Program-made: the position numbers and the translations under genes
In this document: piece after piece, positions 27,069-36,052 of the stretch
Layout: each line of letters opens with the position of its first letter
Numbering within the stretch: the first letter of the stretch is position 1
Source: Pseudomonas cremoricolorata
GTDB lineage: Bacteria; Pseudomonadota; Gammaproteobacteria; Pseudomonadales; Pseudomonadaceae
DNA: 64,000 nt
Direction: 5' to 3'
Assembly: GCF_000759535.1 (NCBI RefSeq)
Contig: NZ_CP009455.1
Span: forward strand, 4,650,001 to 4,714,000
The notes under the pieces: model-generated
The model's database searches: none
Told to the model about the DNA's origin: nothing
What the model saw: the letters and a program-made list of their open reading frames with translations, nothing else

Positions 27069-27926
27069 TCACGCAATAGGCTGTTCATGACGGAATCGAC
27101 GCCACAGCGGTGGCAAGTCCTCGGGCAAAGGCCGATAGGCGCCTATCTCGCCCCAGGCGCCGGGGCCATGGAAGTCGCTGCCAGCGCTTGCCAGCAGACC
27201 GAACTCACGGGTGAGAATCGACATGGTGCCCACCTGCTCGGCGGGCATCATGCCGTTGACCACTTCCAGCGCTTGCCCGCCTGCTTGCAGATAATCGGCG
27301 ATCAGCCGTCTGCGCTTGCTGCGGGTCAGGTCGTAGTGCATGGGATGCGCCAGGCTCACCCATGCGTTGGACTCGCGCAGTGTCGCGACAGTTTCCTCAA
27401 GGGTCGGCCAGTGCTGCTTGACGTCACCCAGCTTGCCGGCGCCCAGCCATTTGCGGAATGCTTCGCCGCGATCCTTGGCATAACCAGCCTGCACCAGGTA
27501 CTCGGCAAAGTGAGGTCGAGCCGGAGCGTTGTCGCTCGCGCCCTGGGCCTGCTGAACGGCGCGCGCGCCTTGCAGGGTACCGGGCATGCCCTTTTGCGCC
27601 AGGCGCCGGTCGATTTCTTCGGCGCGCAGCCAGCGGCCGCGGTGCAACTGCTCGATGGCAGCCAGCAACGGCGGGGCGTCAATGGGGAAATCATAGCCCA
27701 GCACATGGATGGTTGCGCCATTCCAGGTGCACGACAGCTCGACCCCGCTGATCCAGCGCATGCCCAGGGCCGCGCAGGTGGCACGCGCCTCGGCCAGACC
27801 ATCGAGGGTGTCGTGGTCGGTCAGGGCGAAGGTCTGCACCCCATGCTCGTGGGCACGGGCGACCAGCGCCGAGGGCGTCATGGCGCCGTCGGAGGCCGTG
27901 CTGTGACAGTGCAGATCAACATTCAT
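27069..27926 (-). CDS. rnm: PHP-domain phosphoesterase RNase AM (YciV)
   Basis: 285 aa PHP-domain metal phosphoesterase, known in E. coli as RNase AM, a 5'-3' exonuclease/3',5'-nucleoside bisphosphatase active on short RNAs. PHP motifs are visible: [11 protein letters not shown] at the start, [31 protein letters not shown] and the late [10 protein letters not shown] 27926 places DLHCHS at residue 4 as in the family. It runs into yciO with a short gap and diverges from yciB. Confidence 0.9.
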   Translation of the reverse strand: MNVDLHCHSTASDGAMTPSALVARAHEHGVQTFALTDHDTLDGLAEARATCAALGMRWISGVELSCTWNGATIHVLGYDFPIDAPPLLAAIEQLHRGRWLRAEEIDRRLAQKGMPGTLQGARAVQQAQGASDNAPARPHFAEYLVQAGYAKDRGEAFRKWLGAGKLGDVKQHWPTLEETVATLRESNAWVSLAHPMHYDLTRSKRRRLIADYLQAGGQALEVVNGMMPAEQVGTMSILTREFGLLASAGSDFHGPGAWGEIGAYRPLPEDLPPLWRRFRHEQPIA

Positions 27927-27993
27927 GGTGCAGCGCTTTCCCGGGAAACGATGTTTGTTATTATGCCGCGACATCCCGCTTCTGGCTGCCACC
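27927..27993. promoter_or_regulatory. Divergent promoter gap rnm / yciB
   Basis: Only 67 bases separate the rnm ATG and the proposed yciB GTG, so promoters must overlap each other or the coding ends. A TTGTTATTATGCC stretch (27955-27967) is a possible -10 area for yciB. Confidence 0.35.
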
Positions 27994-28590
27994 GTGAAAC
28001 AATTCATCGATTTCATCCCGCTGTTGCTGTTCTTCATCGTCTACAAGCTCGACCCACGCATGATCGACATCGCCGGCCATGACTTCGAACTGGGCGGTAT
28101 CTACAGCGCGACGAAAATCCTCATCGCCAGCTCGGTGGTGGTCTATGGCGCCCTGTTCGTCCGCCAGCGCAAGCTGGAAAAAAGCCAGTGGTTGACCCTG
28201 CTGGCGTGCCTGCTGTTCGGCGGTCTGACCCTGGCCTTCCACAGCGTCACCTTCCTCAAGTGGAAAGCGCCGGTGGTCAACTGGCTGTTCGCCCTGGCCT
28301 TCGCCGGCAGCCATTTCATCGGCGACCGGGTATTGGTCAAGCGCTTCATGGGCCATGCCCTGACCCTGCCTGAGCCGGTGTGGCTGCGGCTGAACCTGGC
28401 CTGGGTGGTGTTCTTCCTGTTCTGCGGCGCAGCAAACCTGTACGTGGCGTTCACCTTCGAAAGCTTCTGGGTCGACTTCAAGGTGTTCGGCAGCCTGGCC
28501 ATGACCGTGATCTTCATGGTTGCCCAAGGTATTTATCTGTCGCGTCATCTGCGCGATTCCGACAGTTCCACTCCCAAACCCAAGGATTGA
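27994..28590 (+). CDS. yciB: Septation protein A (YciB/IspZ)
   Basis: 198-aa inner-membrane protein of the YciB (IspZ) family, involved in cell-envelope synthesis and septation and interacting with division proteins. About five membrane segments: [16 protein letters not shown] at the N-terminus, later [42 protein letters not shown] and [23 protein letters not shown] 27994 begins [10 protein letters not shown], the usual first residues; an upstream ATG at 27925 would overlap rnm and adds unrelated sequence. Confidence 0.92.
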   Translation: MKQFIDFIPLLLFFIVYKLDPRMIDIAGHDFELGGIYSATKILIASSVVVYGALFVRQRKLEKSQWLTLLACLLFGGLTLAFHSVTFLKWKAPVVNWLFALAFAGSHFIGDRVLVKRFMGHALTLPEPVWLRLNLAWVVFFLFCGAANLYVAFTFESFWVDFKVFGSLAMTVIFMVAQGIYLSRHLRDSDSSTPKPKD

Positions 28591-28591
28591 C

Positions 28592-28891
28592 ATGCTCTAC
28601 GCCATCATTGCCAGCGACGTCGAAAACTCCCTGGAAAAACGCCTCGCCGCACGTCCCGCGCACATCGCCCGGTTGCGGGAGTTGCAGGCCGAAGGCCGCG
28701 TGGTGCTGGCCGGCCCGCACCCTGCCATCGACAGCAACGATCCCGGTGCTGCGGGCTTCAGCGGCAGCCTGATCGTCGCCGAGTTCGAGTCCCTGACCGC
28801 CGCCCAGGCCTGGGCTGAAGCTGACCCGTACGTGGCCGCCGGAGTGTATGGGCAGGTACAGGTCAAACCGTTCAAACAAGTCTTGCCGTGA
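28592..28891 (+). CDS. yciI: YciI-family protein
   Basis: 99-aa dimeric alpha/beta-barrel protein. [28 protein letters not shown] is typical (quoted in part below 20: [15 protein letters not shown]), with the family His and a later [17 protein letters not shown]; the DPY region is where the proposed active-site Asp lies. Function is unsettled in the family. It starts one base after the yciB stop and is cotranscribed. Confidence 0.9.
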   Translation: MLYAIIASDVENSLEKRLAARPAHIARLRELQAEGRVVLAGPHPAIDSNDPGAAGFSGSLIVAEFESLTAAQAWAEADPYVAAGVYGQVQVKPFKQVLP

Positions 28892-28961
28892 CCTTTGGCG
28901 CGATGGGGTTGTCTGTAGCTCAGAGCCTGTTGCCCCAACCCTGATTCGCGCCGAGTAGACC

Positions 28962-29639
28962 ATGAGTGAGCTGTTACTGATTGATGATGACCAGGAACTC
29001 TGCGAGTTGCTCGGCAGTTGGCTGAGCCAGGAGGGGTTCGTGGTCCGCGCCTGTCACGACGGTCAGAGCGCTCGCCAGGCCCTGGCCGAGCAGGCGCCGG
29101 CGGCGGTGGTGCTGGATGTGATGCTGCCCGATGGCAGCGGCCTTGAACTGCTCAAGCAACTGCGCACCGAACACACCGACCTGCCGGTGCTGATGCTCTC
29201 GGCCCGTGGCGAGCCGCTCGACCGCATCCTTGGCCTCGAGCTGGGCGCCGATGATTACCTGGCCAAACCCTGCGACCCACGCGAGCTGACCGCGCGCCTG
29301 CGCGCCGTGCTGCGCCGCAGCCATCCCACGGCGGCCACCACCCAGGTCGAGGTGGGTGATCTGGTGTTCAGCCCGGTACGCGGTGTGGCCAGCATCGACC
29401 AGCGGGAAATGACCCTGACCCTCTCGGAAAGCCGCATCCTCGAAGCCTTGCTGCGCCAGCCGGGCGAGCCCCTGGACAAGCAGGAACTGGCGCAACTGGC
29501 CCTGGGCCGCAAGCTGACCCTTTACGACCGCAGTCTGGATATGCATGTCAGCAACCTGCGGCGCAAGATCGGCCCGCATGCCGACGGCCGCCCGCGTGTG
29601 GTAGCGCTGCGCAGCCGGGGCTACTACTACAGCCTGTGA
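28962..29639 (+). CDS. OmpR-family response regulator (CpxR-like)
   Basis: 225 aa. Receiver domain (residues 3-115) with acidic pocket Asp 8-10, phospho-acceptor Asp 52 in VVLDVMLPDGSG, Thr/Ser in MLSARG and Lys 102 in AKPCD. The C-terminal winged helix has LTLSESRILEALLRQPG and YDRSLDMHVSNLRRKIG. It is the first gene of a regulator, Spy-like, kinase trio. The layout and the TTTAC repeat in front of the Spy-like gene (29667-29682) make a CpxR-like envelope stress regulator likely. Confidence 0.85.
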   Translation: MSELLLIDDDQELCELLGSWLSQEGFVVRACHDGQSARQALAEQAPAAVVLDVMLPDGSGLELLKQLRTEHTDLPVLMLSARGEPLDRILGLELGADDYLAKPCDPRELTARLRAVLRRSHPTAATTQVEVGDLVFSPVRGVASIDQREMTLTLSESRILEALLRQPGEPLDKQELAQLALGRKLTLYDRSLDMHVSNLRRKIGPHADGRPRVVALRSRGYYYSL

Positions 29640-29666
29640 GGTGCGCTGGCCAGGTGACGAGTGATC

Positions 29667-29682
29667 TTTACCCTGCCTTTAC
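29667..29682 (-). promoter_or_regulatory. Candidate CpxR-type box before the Spy-like gene
   Basis: TTTAC at 29667-29671 and again at 29678-29682, i.e. GTAAA-N6-GTAAA on the minus strand, matching the general GTAAA-N4-8-GTAAA pattern of CpxR sites. It lies 80-96 bases before the Spy-like ATG in the only sizeable gap of the operon, so the regulator may control its own spy-like and kinase genes. Confidence 0.5.
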
Positions 29683-29762
29683 CCTACCCTGACCGCGCCT
29701 GACTTCCACCTCCCTAGACTGGCCACATCCGGTAAACGCCGGCCCATGACAGGAGAGACACC

Positions 29763-30179
29763 ATGCGCAAGACCCTCATCGCTCTGATGTTCGCCGCTGC
29801 CCTGCCCACCGTCGCCATGGCCATGCCAGAAGGCGGTCCGCGCCATGACGGCCCGCCGCACCGCGGTGGCGCACCCTTCGCCCAGCTTGATCTGACCCGC
29901 GAACAGCGTCACCAGGTCGACCAACTGATGCGCGACCAGATGCATGAAGGCCGCGAGATTCAGAAACGCTACCTGGACAAGCTGCCGGCTGCCGAGCAGA
30001 AGGCCATGCAGGACGAGATCAAGGCCAACCACGAGAAGACCGACAAGGAAATCCGTGGCTTGCTCAAGCCCGAGCAGCAGAAGCGCTTCGATGAAATGCA
30101 GAAAGAACGCGCGGCGCGCGCCGCCGAATGGCAAGAGTTCCAGGCCTGGAAAGCTGAAAAAGCCAAGAAGGCCCAGTAA
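29763..30179 (+). CDS. Spy/CpxP-family periplasmic protein
   Basis: 138 aa. Signal peptide of about 20 residues (MRKTLIALMFAAALPTVAMA, cleavage after AMA). The mature protein is helical and charged with LTREQ (44-48) and the second LKPEQ motif of the LTxxQ (Spy/CpxP) family. Such proteins are periplasmic chaperones or negative regulators of CpxA-type kinases. It lies between the response regulator and the kinase, with its own spacer and candidate box upstream and a hairpin downstream, so its expression can differ from that of the kinase. Confidence 0.82.
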   Translation: MRKTLIALMFAAALPTVAMAMPEGGPRHDGPPHRGGAPFAQLDLTREQRHQVDQLMRDQMHEGREIQKRYLDKLPAAEQKAMQDEIKANHEKTDKEIRGLLKPEQQKRFDEMQKERAARAAEWQEFQAWKAEKAKKAQ

Positions 30180-30193
30180 GCTGTCAGCCCCAC

Positions 30194-30222
30194 GCCCGAT
30201 CCCCCAGGGGTCGGGCTTTTTT
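30194..30222 (+). terminator. Hairpin plus T-run between the Spy-like and kinase genes
   Basis: GCCCGA and TCGGGC arms with an inner CCCC/GGGG stem, then TTTTTT (30217-30222). A classical intrinsic terminator, placed 15 bases after the Spy-like stop. It may let the Spy-like protein be made in excess over the kinase. Confidence 0.65.
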
Positions 30223-30244
30223 CGTTGACTGGAGGTAGCCCGTC

Positions 30245-31570
30245 TTGCGATCCCTGTTCTGGCGCATCCTTGCCAGCTTCTGGCTGGCCATCGCCCTGGT
30301 CGCCGGGCTGTCGCTGCTGCTTGGCCACATGCTCAACCAGGACGCCTGGATTCTCAGTCGCCACCCAGGCTTGAGCGGGCTCGCCAGTGAGTGGACCGAA
30401 CGCTACGAGCGCGACGGCATCAACGCCGCGCAACGCTTTCTGGAGCGGCGCAAACAGCGCTACAAGGTCGATGTGCAGGTGCTCAATGACAGCGGCGAAG
30501 CGGTGGTGCCAGGCACGTTTCCGCGCCGCGCGGCCGACTTCGAGGCACGTCAGCACAACGATGACCGGCGCCTGCCATGGCGGCGTCTGACCCAGGAATA
30601 CACCAGTCCCACCAGCAACGAGACTTACCTGCTGATCTACCGTATCCCGCATCCGGAACTCGATGCCTGGCACCGCGACAGCCTGCTCTGGCCGCTGAGC
30701 GCGCTGGGTATCGCCCTGGTGGTGCTGACCCTGTTCAGCCTGCTGGTGACGCTGTCGATCACCCGCCCGCTGAGCCGACTGCGTGGCGCCGTGCACGATC
30801 TCGGCCAGACCAGCTATCAGCAGACCAGCCTGGCGCGCCTGGCCGGGCGGCGCGATGAGTTCGGCGTGCTGGCCAACGACTTCAACAAGATGGGCGCGCG
30901 CCTGCAGAGCATGATCGCCAGTCAGCGCCAGTTGCTGCGTGATGTGTCCCATGAACTGCGCTCGCCGCTGGCACGCCTGCGCATCGCCCTGGCCCTGGCC
31001 GAGCGCGCCGACGCCGAACAGCGTCAGGCGCTGTGGCCGCGCCTGGCCCGCGAGTGCGACCGCCTGGAGGACCTGATCAGCGAAATTCTCGAACTGGCGC
31101 GGGTCGACGCCGAGCAACCCCACGCCGAACCGGTCGACCTCAACGCCTTGTTGGGCAGCGTGCGCAAAGATGCCCAGCTCAGCAGCGATGAGCCCGACAT
31201 TCGCCTGCAGGCCGAGCCAGGCTTGACCCTGCAAGGCTGGCCAGTGCTGGTCGAGCGCGCGCTGGACAACCTGGTGCGCAACGCCGTGCGCTTCAACCCG
31301 CCGGGACAGCCGGTGGAGGTGCAAGCAGTGCGCGAGCCTGGGCGTATCATCGTCAGCGTGCGCGACCATGGCCCAGGCGTGGCCGACGAACATTTGCCGC
31401 GCCTGGGCGAGCCGTTCTTCCGCGCTCCTGGCCAGCAAGCCTCAGGCCATGGCCTGGGCCTGGCCATTGCCCGCCGCGCGGTGGAACGCCATGGCGGCCA
31501 CCTGCATCTGCGCAACCACCCCTGTGGCGGCTTCGAAGCAAGGCTGGAGTTGCCGCTGGTGCCGGTTTAG
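30245..31570 (+). CDS. CpxA-like sensor histidine kinase
   Basis: 441 aa. TTG start with GGAGG nine bases upstream. Membrane segment about 8-30, periplasmic loop about 31-145, second segment about 148-172 (WPLSALGIALVVLTLF), HAMP (SITRPLSRLRGAVHDLG), phospho-acceptor His 236 in DVSHELRSPLARLR, then the ATPase domain with N-box DNLVRNAVRFNPPG, DHGPGV and GHGLGLAIARRAVERHGG. It partners the OmpR-family regulator. The short periplasmic loop and the Spy-like neighbour support a CpxA-type envelope sensor. Confidence 0.86.
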   Translation: MRSLFWRILASFWLAIALVAGLSLLLGHMLNQDAWILSRHPGLSGLASEWTERYERDGINAAQRFLERRKQRYKVDVQVLNDSGEAVVPGTFPRRAADFEARQHNDDRRLPWRRLTQEYTSPTSNETYLLIYRIPHPELDAWHRDSLLWPLSALGIALVVLTLFSLLVTLSITRPLSRLRGAVHDLGQTSYQQTSLARLAGRRDEFGVLANDFNKMGARLQSMIASQRQLLRDVSHELRSPLARLRIALALAERADAEQRQALWPRLARECDRLEDLISEILELARVDAEQPHAEPVDLNALLGSVRKDAQLSSDEPDIRLQAEPGLTLQGWPVLVERALDNLVRNAVRFNPPGQPVEVQAVREPGRIIVSVRDHGPGVADEHLPRLGEPFFRAPGQQASGHGLGLAIARRAVERHGGHLHLRNHPCGGFEARLELPLVPV

Positions 31571-31692
31571 CCGTGGGCAATTACGCGGTTTGCCACGCAG
31601 GCGCGGGGCTATAGGCACTAAAACCGTCGATCGAGCGACGCGATGTCGACTGGCTCAAGGGACATCGAGAGGTCAGCCTGTTGCGACGTGAC

Positions 31693-32340
31693 TTACTTGA
31701 ACAAGTTGGCCTCGAGGCAATACGTCAGCAGATCCTGATCACTTTCAACCTGCAACTTGCGCATGGCCGACACTTTCTGGGCGCTGACCGTCTTGTTGCT
31801 ACGCGACAGTTGACGCGCGATATCGCCCACCGTCATGCCCGCAACGAACAGGCGCAGCACCTCCAGCTCTTTCACGGATAGCCGATGAAAGCGCGCTTGC
31901 AGCTCGACGCTTGCGCGCACCACCGAGACCGGCGCCGGCATCAGGCTTACATAGCGCTGCCGCTTCCTCAAGGCTTCCAGGGCCTTGTCGATTTCATCAT
32001 GAAGCTGGTTTTTTTGTATCACCCCAGCCACCCCAAGTTCATGCAGCCGAGCCAGGATCAGGGTGCTGGAAACCATCGTCAGCACCAACACCTGGGTAAG
32101 CGGAAAGTGCCTCAGAATATATTCGACGAGCTTGAAGCCATCGCCATAGACGGCATCGCCCGGCATATTGAAATCTGTGATGAGAATGTTCGGGCGGTGC
32201 AGTTGCAGTTGGTCGATCAGCTCTGAAGAACTGACCGCCTCGGCGATGACGTTGTAGTGACCACTACGCTGCACGACCTCGCGCACGCCCAGCAAGACGA
32301 TGGGGTGGTCGTCGGCAATGACCACGGTTAGTTGCGGCAT
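31693..32340 (-). CDS. RcsB-like NarL/LuxR-family response regulator
   Basis: 215 aa. Receiver with DDHP (10-13), phospho-acceptor Asp 56 in ITDFNMPGD and a C-terminal LuxR helix-turn-helix (about 148-205: LSVKELEVLRLFVAGMTV, IARQLSRSNKTVSAQK, SAMRKLQVESDQDLLTY). The DAVYGDGFKLVEYI segment after the Asp and SNKTVSAQKVSAMRKL are RcsB-like. It follows the hybrid kinase gene after 26 bases and is the last gene of the fimbrial operon, so it most likely controls the fimbriae. A palindrome like an Rcs box lies before the operon. Start: ATG 32340; an extension to 32421 would overlap the kinase. Confidence 0.82.
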   Translation of the reverse strand: MPQLTVVIADDHPIVLLGVREVVQRSGHYNVIAEAVSSSELIDQLQLHRPNILITDFNMPGDAVYGDGFKLVEYILRHFPLTQVLVLTMVSSTLILARLHELGVAGVIQKNQLHDEIDKALEALRKRQRYVSLMPAPVSVVRASVELQARFHRLSVKELEVLRLFVAGMTVGDIARQLSRSNKTVSAQKVSAMRKLQVESDQDLLTYCLEANLFK

Positions 32341-32366
32341 GTACAACACTCCTCGTCGGGCAGCAT

Positions 32367-35264
32367 TCACCCGGAAAAATCGTCCAGCAGACACTGCGCA
32401 ACTACGCCGAGACGAGTGCACAATGCGCGAACTTGTTCGGCCAGCAGACCTTTCATGGGTGCCTCGTGAAGGGCCTCTTCCACGCGCTGGCAGACCTCAT
32501 ACAGGCCCTTGGCATGCACGCTCGCCAACGCACCACAGAGGCTGTGCAACCGTTGCTGCACCAACGCGGCATCGCCGTGGGCCAGGCCCTGCTCGATTTG
32601 CGCCACGTCTGCCAGCAACGTTTCTGCGAGTAGCTGACGCATGGGGTCCGAAAGCTCGATCCAGCCGCTACGGTCTTCGTCCTCTTCTGGGACGGCAGCA
32701 CCCTGACCGGCCGCACGCCGACACTGGGAAATCAGCGCCTGGCGCAGTCCCCCGAGGCTCAAAGGCTTCACCAGCCAGGCATTCATCCCAGCGGCCAGGC
32801 AGCGCTCACCTTCTTCACGCAGCGCATTGGCGGTGATGCCGATGATCGGGACCGACACGCCTTTTTCGCGCAGGGCGCGTGTGAACGCATAGCCATTGAG
32901 CCGGGGCATGTTGATGTCAGTGATTACCAGGTCGAAAGCCTGCGCGGACCACGCATCGAGCGCCTGCTGGCCATCACTTACCACCGTGGGGTGAGCGCCC
33001 AGCGCCGTCAGTTGCTCGGCCATGACGGCCTGGCTGACGGGGTTGTCCTCAGCTACCAGTACGCGCACGTCCAGAGAAGGCACCTGGGTATATGACGGCA
33101 CAAATTGGGCCGGTGTCACTGCACGGGAGCTTTCCACGACAGGCAGGCGAACGATCAGCGAGAGGCTGCTGCCCAGCCCCAGCTCGCTCACCACACGCAT
33201 GCTTCCACCCATCAGCTCGCTCAGCCTTGAGCAGATGGAAAGCCCCAGCCCTGCACCACCGCCCTCTTCACCTCCACTTACCTGATAGAACGGCTTGAAC
33301 AAGTGTTCAATCGCTTTCTCGGGAATACCTTTCCCGGTATCGGTGACCTGCCATTGCACCAGCACACTGTCACCGGCACGCTCCTGGACCGTCAGGCGCA
33401 GGCGTACACGCCCGCAGTCGGTGAACTTGATGGCGTTGCCCAGCAAGTTGTTCAGCACCTGGCGTATCCGCCCGGCGTCCCCCTCCACGAGGGCGGGCAT
33501 GGCCGGGTCGATTTCCGAGTCGATCTGCAAACCTTTGTTATGGGCCGTGGCCGTGAAACTGGCCACTGCATCCTCCACCAGCTGGTGAGGATCAAAAGGT
33601 ACTTGCTCCAGCGCCATCTGCCCGGATTCGATCTTGCTGACATCCAGCACATTGCTGATCAGCTGGAACAGCACCGCACACGAACTTTCGATGATTTCCA
33701 GGTAGTGGCGCTGACGCTCGCCCAGATCAGTCAGCGAGAGCAGTTCCAGGTTGCCCAGCACGCCGTACAAAGGTGTGCGTATTTCATGGCTCATGGTCGC
33801 CAGGAACACGGTTTTTGCTTCATTGGCGGCCGTGGCTTGCCGGCGCGCCTGATTCAGTAACTGGTTTTCATCGACGTGCCGGGTGACATCGTTGCAGCCA
33901 CACAGAAAGACATCCTGGCCGTCGTAGCGCGAAGCGACGACTACCGCTTGCAGGTAATGCCCTTCCACCAGCAGGCACATTTCGCCGGGGGCCTGATCGC
34001 CGTGATGTTGCGCCAGCACGTGGGTCACGGCCGAAGCAATCCCCCACTGCACAGCGCGTTCGTTTTCCAGCAACAACTGCCGGTCATACCGGCGCACGAC
34101 GCAGAGACCGACCGGGGCGTTGTGCAGAATGATACGGTTGAACGCCTCGTTTTCGGCAAGCCGGTCCTGAGCGCGCTGGGCGGGTACGACGATGCGCGAC
34201 TTGAACCAGTGGTCGATCCACAAGCCGAGGATGATCGCGGCAATGAAGGTGAGCCCCAGGCCCAGCAACGGCCACTTGGCGTAACGCAGGAAGTTCTGGT
34301 AGGTGATCGCATACAGGCCCGTCCAAGGCCTGCCCTCTGCTGCCTTCATCTTGAAGCGCAGGCCATCGCCATTGAAACTCAGGCCCAAGGGGGCCGCGTC
34401 GTCAACGCCCAGTTCCCCCATCAGCACATCGCCTTCGGGTGAAATCAAGGTGAATTGGTTGTACACCGACAGGCGCAACACCCGCTCGAATTCATCGATT
34501 TGTTCGGTGTCCATCACTGCCGCCAAGGCCAGCGGCTGCTGGGGAGTGCCGGCGGGATGCAAGGTATAGTCCGCGTCGAAACGAATCATGGCGACGATTC
34601 GCAGGTTGTCATCGTAGAGCGGCGCCGGGGACCGCAGCCAGTGCACGCGTTGATCGGCGAGCAAGCCTGGGGTGGCCATCAGTTGCCCCAAGCGGTCCAC
34701 CGCAGCCATGTAATGCTGAGGCAGCAAAGGCAGGTGCTGGCGCTGGTCGCCTGCGTACGGAATAGCCAGGCTCGCCCTGCCGGGCGCCAGGACGAATACC
34801 TGCGGGGAGGCATAGAAGGAGCGGGCCCAGAAACCGCCGTAATAATCGGTGAGCTCCACCCCCAGTGCCAGCGCGCGCCGCACATCTGCAGCGGTATAAC
34901 CGCTACTGTAGGCAAGCGAGAATGCCAACGACATCTCAAGCCCTCGGGCCTTGAGCAGCGTACGCCCCGGAATCGGGAGCGATTCCACCACCGAAACCGG
35001 ATGCGCCAGCTGTGCAAGAGAGAATGCAGACTGGCGGTTGCTGGTGACCACGTCGCGCAGGAATACCTCATGTTCATTGATGATTTCCACTACGCGGGCG
35101 AAATGCAGTTCCAGGCGCTGCTGCTCTGATTCCAGCAGCCGCGAAACCGCCCAGTAGCAGGTGCTGGACAACAGCATCAGCAGCCCGCTGAGCAGCAGCA
35201 AGGTCTTGTTCAGGCGCTGGGAGCTTCGGGCAAGCTTGTCCATCCGAAGGCTGGCATGTTTCAT
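32367..35264 (-). CDS. Hybrid sensor histidine kinase with receiver and HPt domains (RcsC-like)
   Basis: 965 aa. Two membrane segments (about 17-42 and 320-340) flank a large periplasmic domain (about 45-315). Then come a PAS-like segment, HisKA with His 493 in [14 protein letters not shown], an ATPase domain ([26 protein letters not shown]), a receiver (about 715-830, [15 protein letters not shown]) and a C-terminal HPt domain whose His is in [11 protein letters not shown]. This full phosphorelay layout matches RcsC/EvgS-type kinases, most probably passing phosphate to the adjacent RcsB-like regulator. It follows the second chaperone gene by 74 bases in the same orientation. Confidence 0.85.
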   Translation of the reverse strand: MKHASLRMDKLARSSQRLNKTLLLLSGLLMLLSSTCYWAVSRLLESEQQRLELHFARVVEIINEHEVFLRDVVTSNRQSAFSLAQLAHPVSVVESLPIPGRTLLKARGLEMSLAFSLAYSSGYTAADVRRALALGVELTDYYGGFWARSFYASPQVFVLAPGRASLAIPYAGDQRQHLPLLPQHYMAAVDRLGQLMATPGLLADQRVHWLRSPAPLYDDNLRIVAMIRFDADYTLHPAGTPQQPLALAAVMDTEQIDEFERVLRLSVYNQFTLISPEGDVLMGELGVDDAAPLGLSFNGDGLRFKMKAAEGRPWTGLYAITYQNFLRYAKWPLLGLGLTFIAAIILGLWIDHWFKSRIVVPAQRAQDRLAENEAFNRIILHNAPVGLCVVRRYDRQLLLENERAVQWGIASAVTHVLAQHHGDQAPGEMCLLVEGHYLQAVVVASRYDGQDVFLCGCNDVTRHVDENQLLNQARRQATAANEAKTVFLATMSHEIRTPLYGVLGNLELLSLTDLGERQRHYLEIIESSCAVLFQLISNVLDVSKIESGQMALEQVPFDPHQLVEDAVASFTATAHNKGLQIDSEIDPAMPALVEGDAGRIRQVLNNLLGNAIKFTDCGRVRLRLTVQERAGDSVLVQWQVTDTGKGIPEKAIEHLFKPFYQVSGGEEGGGAGLGLSICSRLSELMGGSMRVVSELGLGSSLSLIVRLPVVESSRAVTPAQFVPSYTQVPSLDVRVLVAEDNPVSQAVMAEQLTALGAHPTVVSDGQQALDAWSAQAFDLVITDINMPRLNGYAFTRALREKGVSVPIIGITANALREEGERCLAAGMNAWLVKPLSLGGLRQALISQCRRAAGQGAAVPEEDEDRSGWIELSDPMRQLLAETLLADVAQIEQGLAHGDAALVQQRLHSLCGALASVHAKGLYEVCQRVEEALHEAPMKGLLAEQVRALCTRLGVVAQCLLDDFSG

Positions 35265-35338
35265 GTTCAGGATCGTCGCAGGTAGTCTGGGGAGCAGAAG
35301 GCCAGCTCAGCCAATGAGCAGAAGGGCATGGGGCACGG

Positions 35339-36052
35339 TCAGTGAACCACCACGGTCGCTTGCTGGGCATTGCCATCATCGTCCAACCACGAGAAGCGCA
35401 CGTCAGCACCTGTTTCCACAGGCCTGTCACCCACGAGCACCGTGGTTGAAAAAGGGGCCAAGGTATCGGCCCTCAGGCCGACAGACACCTGGCCTTGGCG
35501 CGCCTCTACGCTGGACAGACTGATGAAATAGGGGGTGGGATTGGTCATCGTCAACCCGCGACGCTCGCTGCTGGCCTTCAGGCGCCACACGGCATCGCCA
35601 GCACTGCCAGCAAGCCCCTCCGGGCGCAGGATAACTTTCATCTGCGTGCGCAATGTAATGGTGAGTCGGGTTTCACCTTCGGCAGGCAACTCGCTGGGCT
35701 GGGGAGGTATTTCATAGAGGTTGAGCCAGTACATCGACTCCCGGTCCGCCGGCAGGGCTTCACCGCTATACAGCAGGCGCAAGCTGCGTTGCTGACCTGG
35801 TGCCAAGCGGAACAGTGGCGGTAGGGGCAAGACGGGTGCGACGGTATCGGGGCTGGACCCCAATTCCCCGTCATCCACCCAGGCCTGCACCATGACCGGG
35901 TAAGTGTTCTGGTTGACCAACGCCAATGACGCCTCACGCTGAGCGCCTTGGAAAATCACCCGTGTTCGCTCGGCGGTGACGCCGGCCACGGCATTCATTC
36001 CAGCCATCATCGTGGCGATCATCAGTACAACGCGCAGGCCACTACTGAACAC
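35339..36052 (-). CDS. Fimbrial periplasmic chaperone (second)
   Basis: 237 aa PapD-type chaperone with signal peptide (cleavage near NAVAG). Two Ig-like domains: ERTRVIFQGAQREASLALVN at the N-terminus, PLFRLAPGQQRSLRLLYSG with the conserved Arg/Leu strand, and SMYWLNLYEIPP (family YWLN-x-x-x-I-P motif). The chaperone donates a strand to pilus subunits before usher delivery. Overlaps the adhesin gene end by 11 bases. Because the operon has two chaperones, this one, placed after the adhesin, probably serves the adhesin. Confidence 0.9.
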   Translation of the reverse strand: MFSSGLRVVLMIATMMAGMNAVAGVTAERTRVIFQGAQREASLALVNQNTYPVMVQAWVDDGELGSSPDTVAPVLPLPPLFRLAPGQQRSLRLLYSGEALPADRESMYWLNLYEIPPQPSELPAEGETRLTITLRTQMKVILRPEGLAGSAGDAVWRLKASSERRGLTMTNPTPYFISLSSVEARQGQVSVGLRADTLAPFSTTVLVGDRPVETGADVRFSWLDDDGNAQQATVVVH

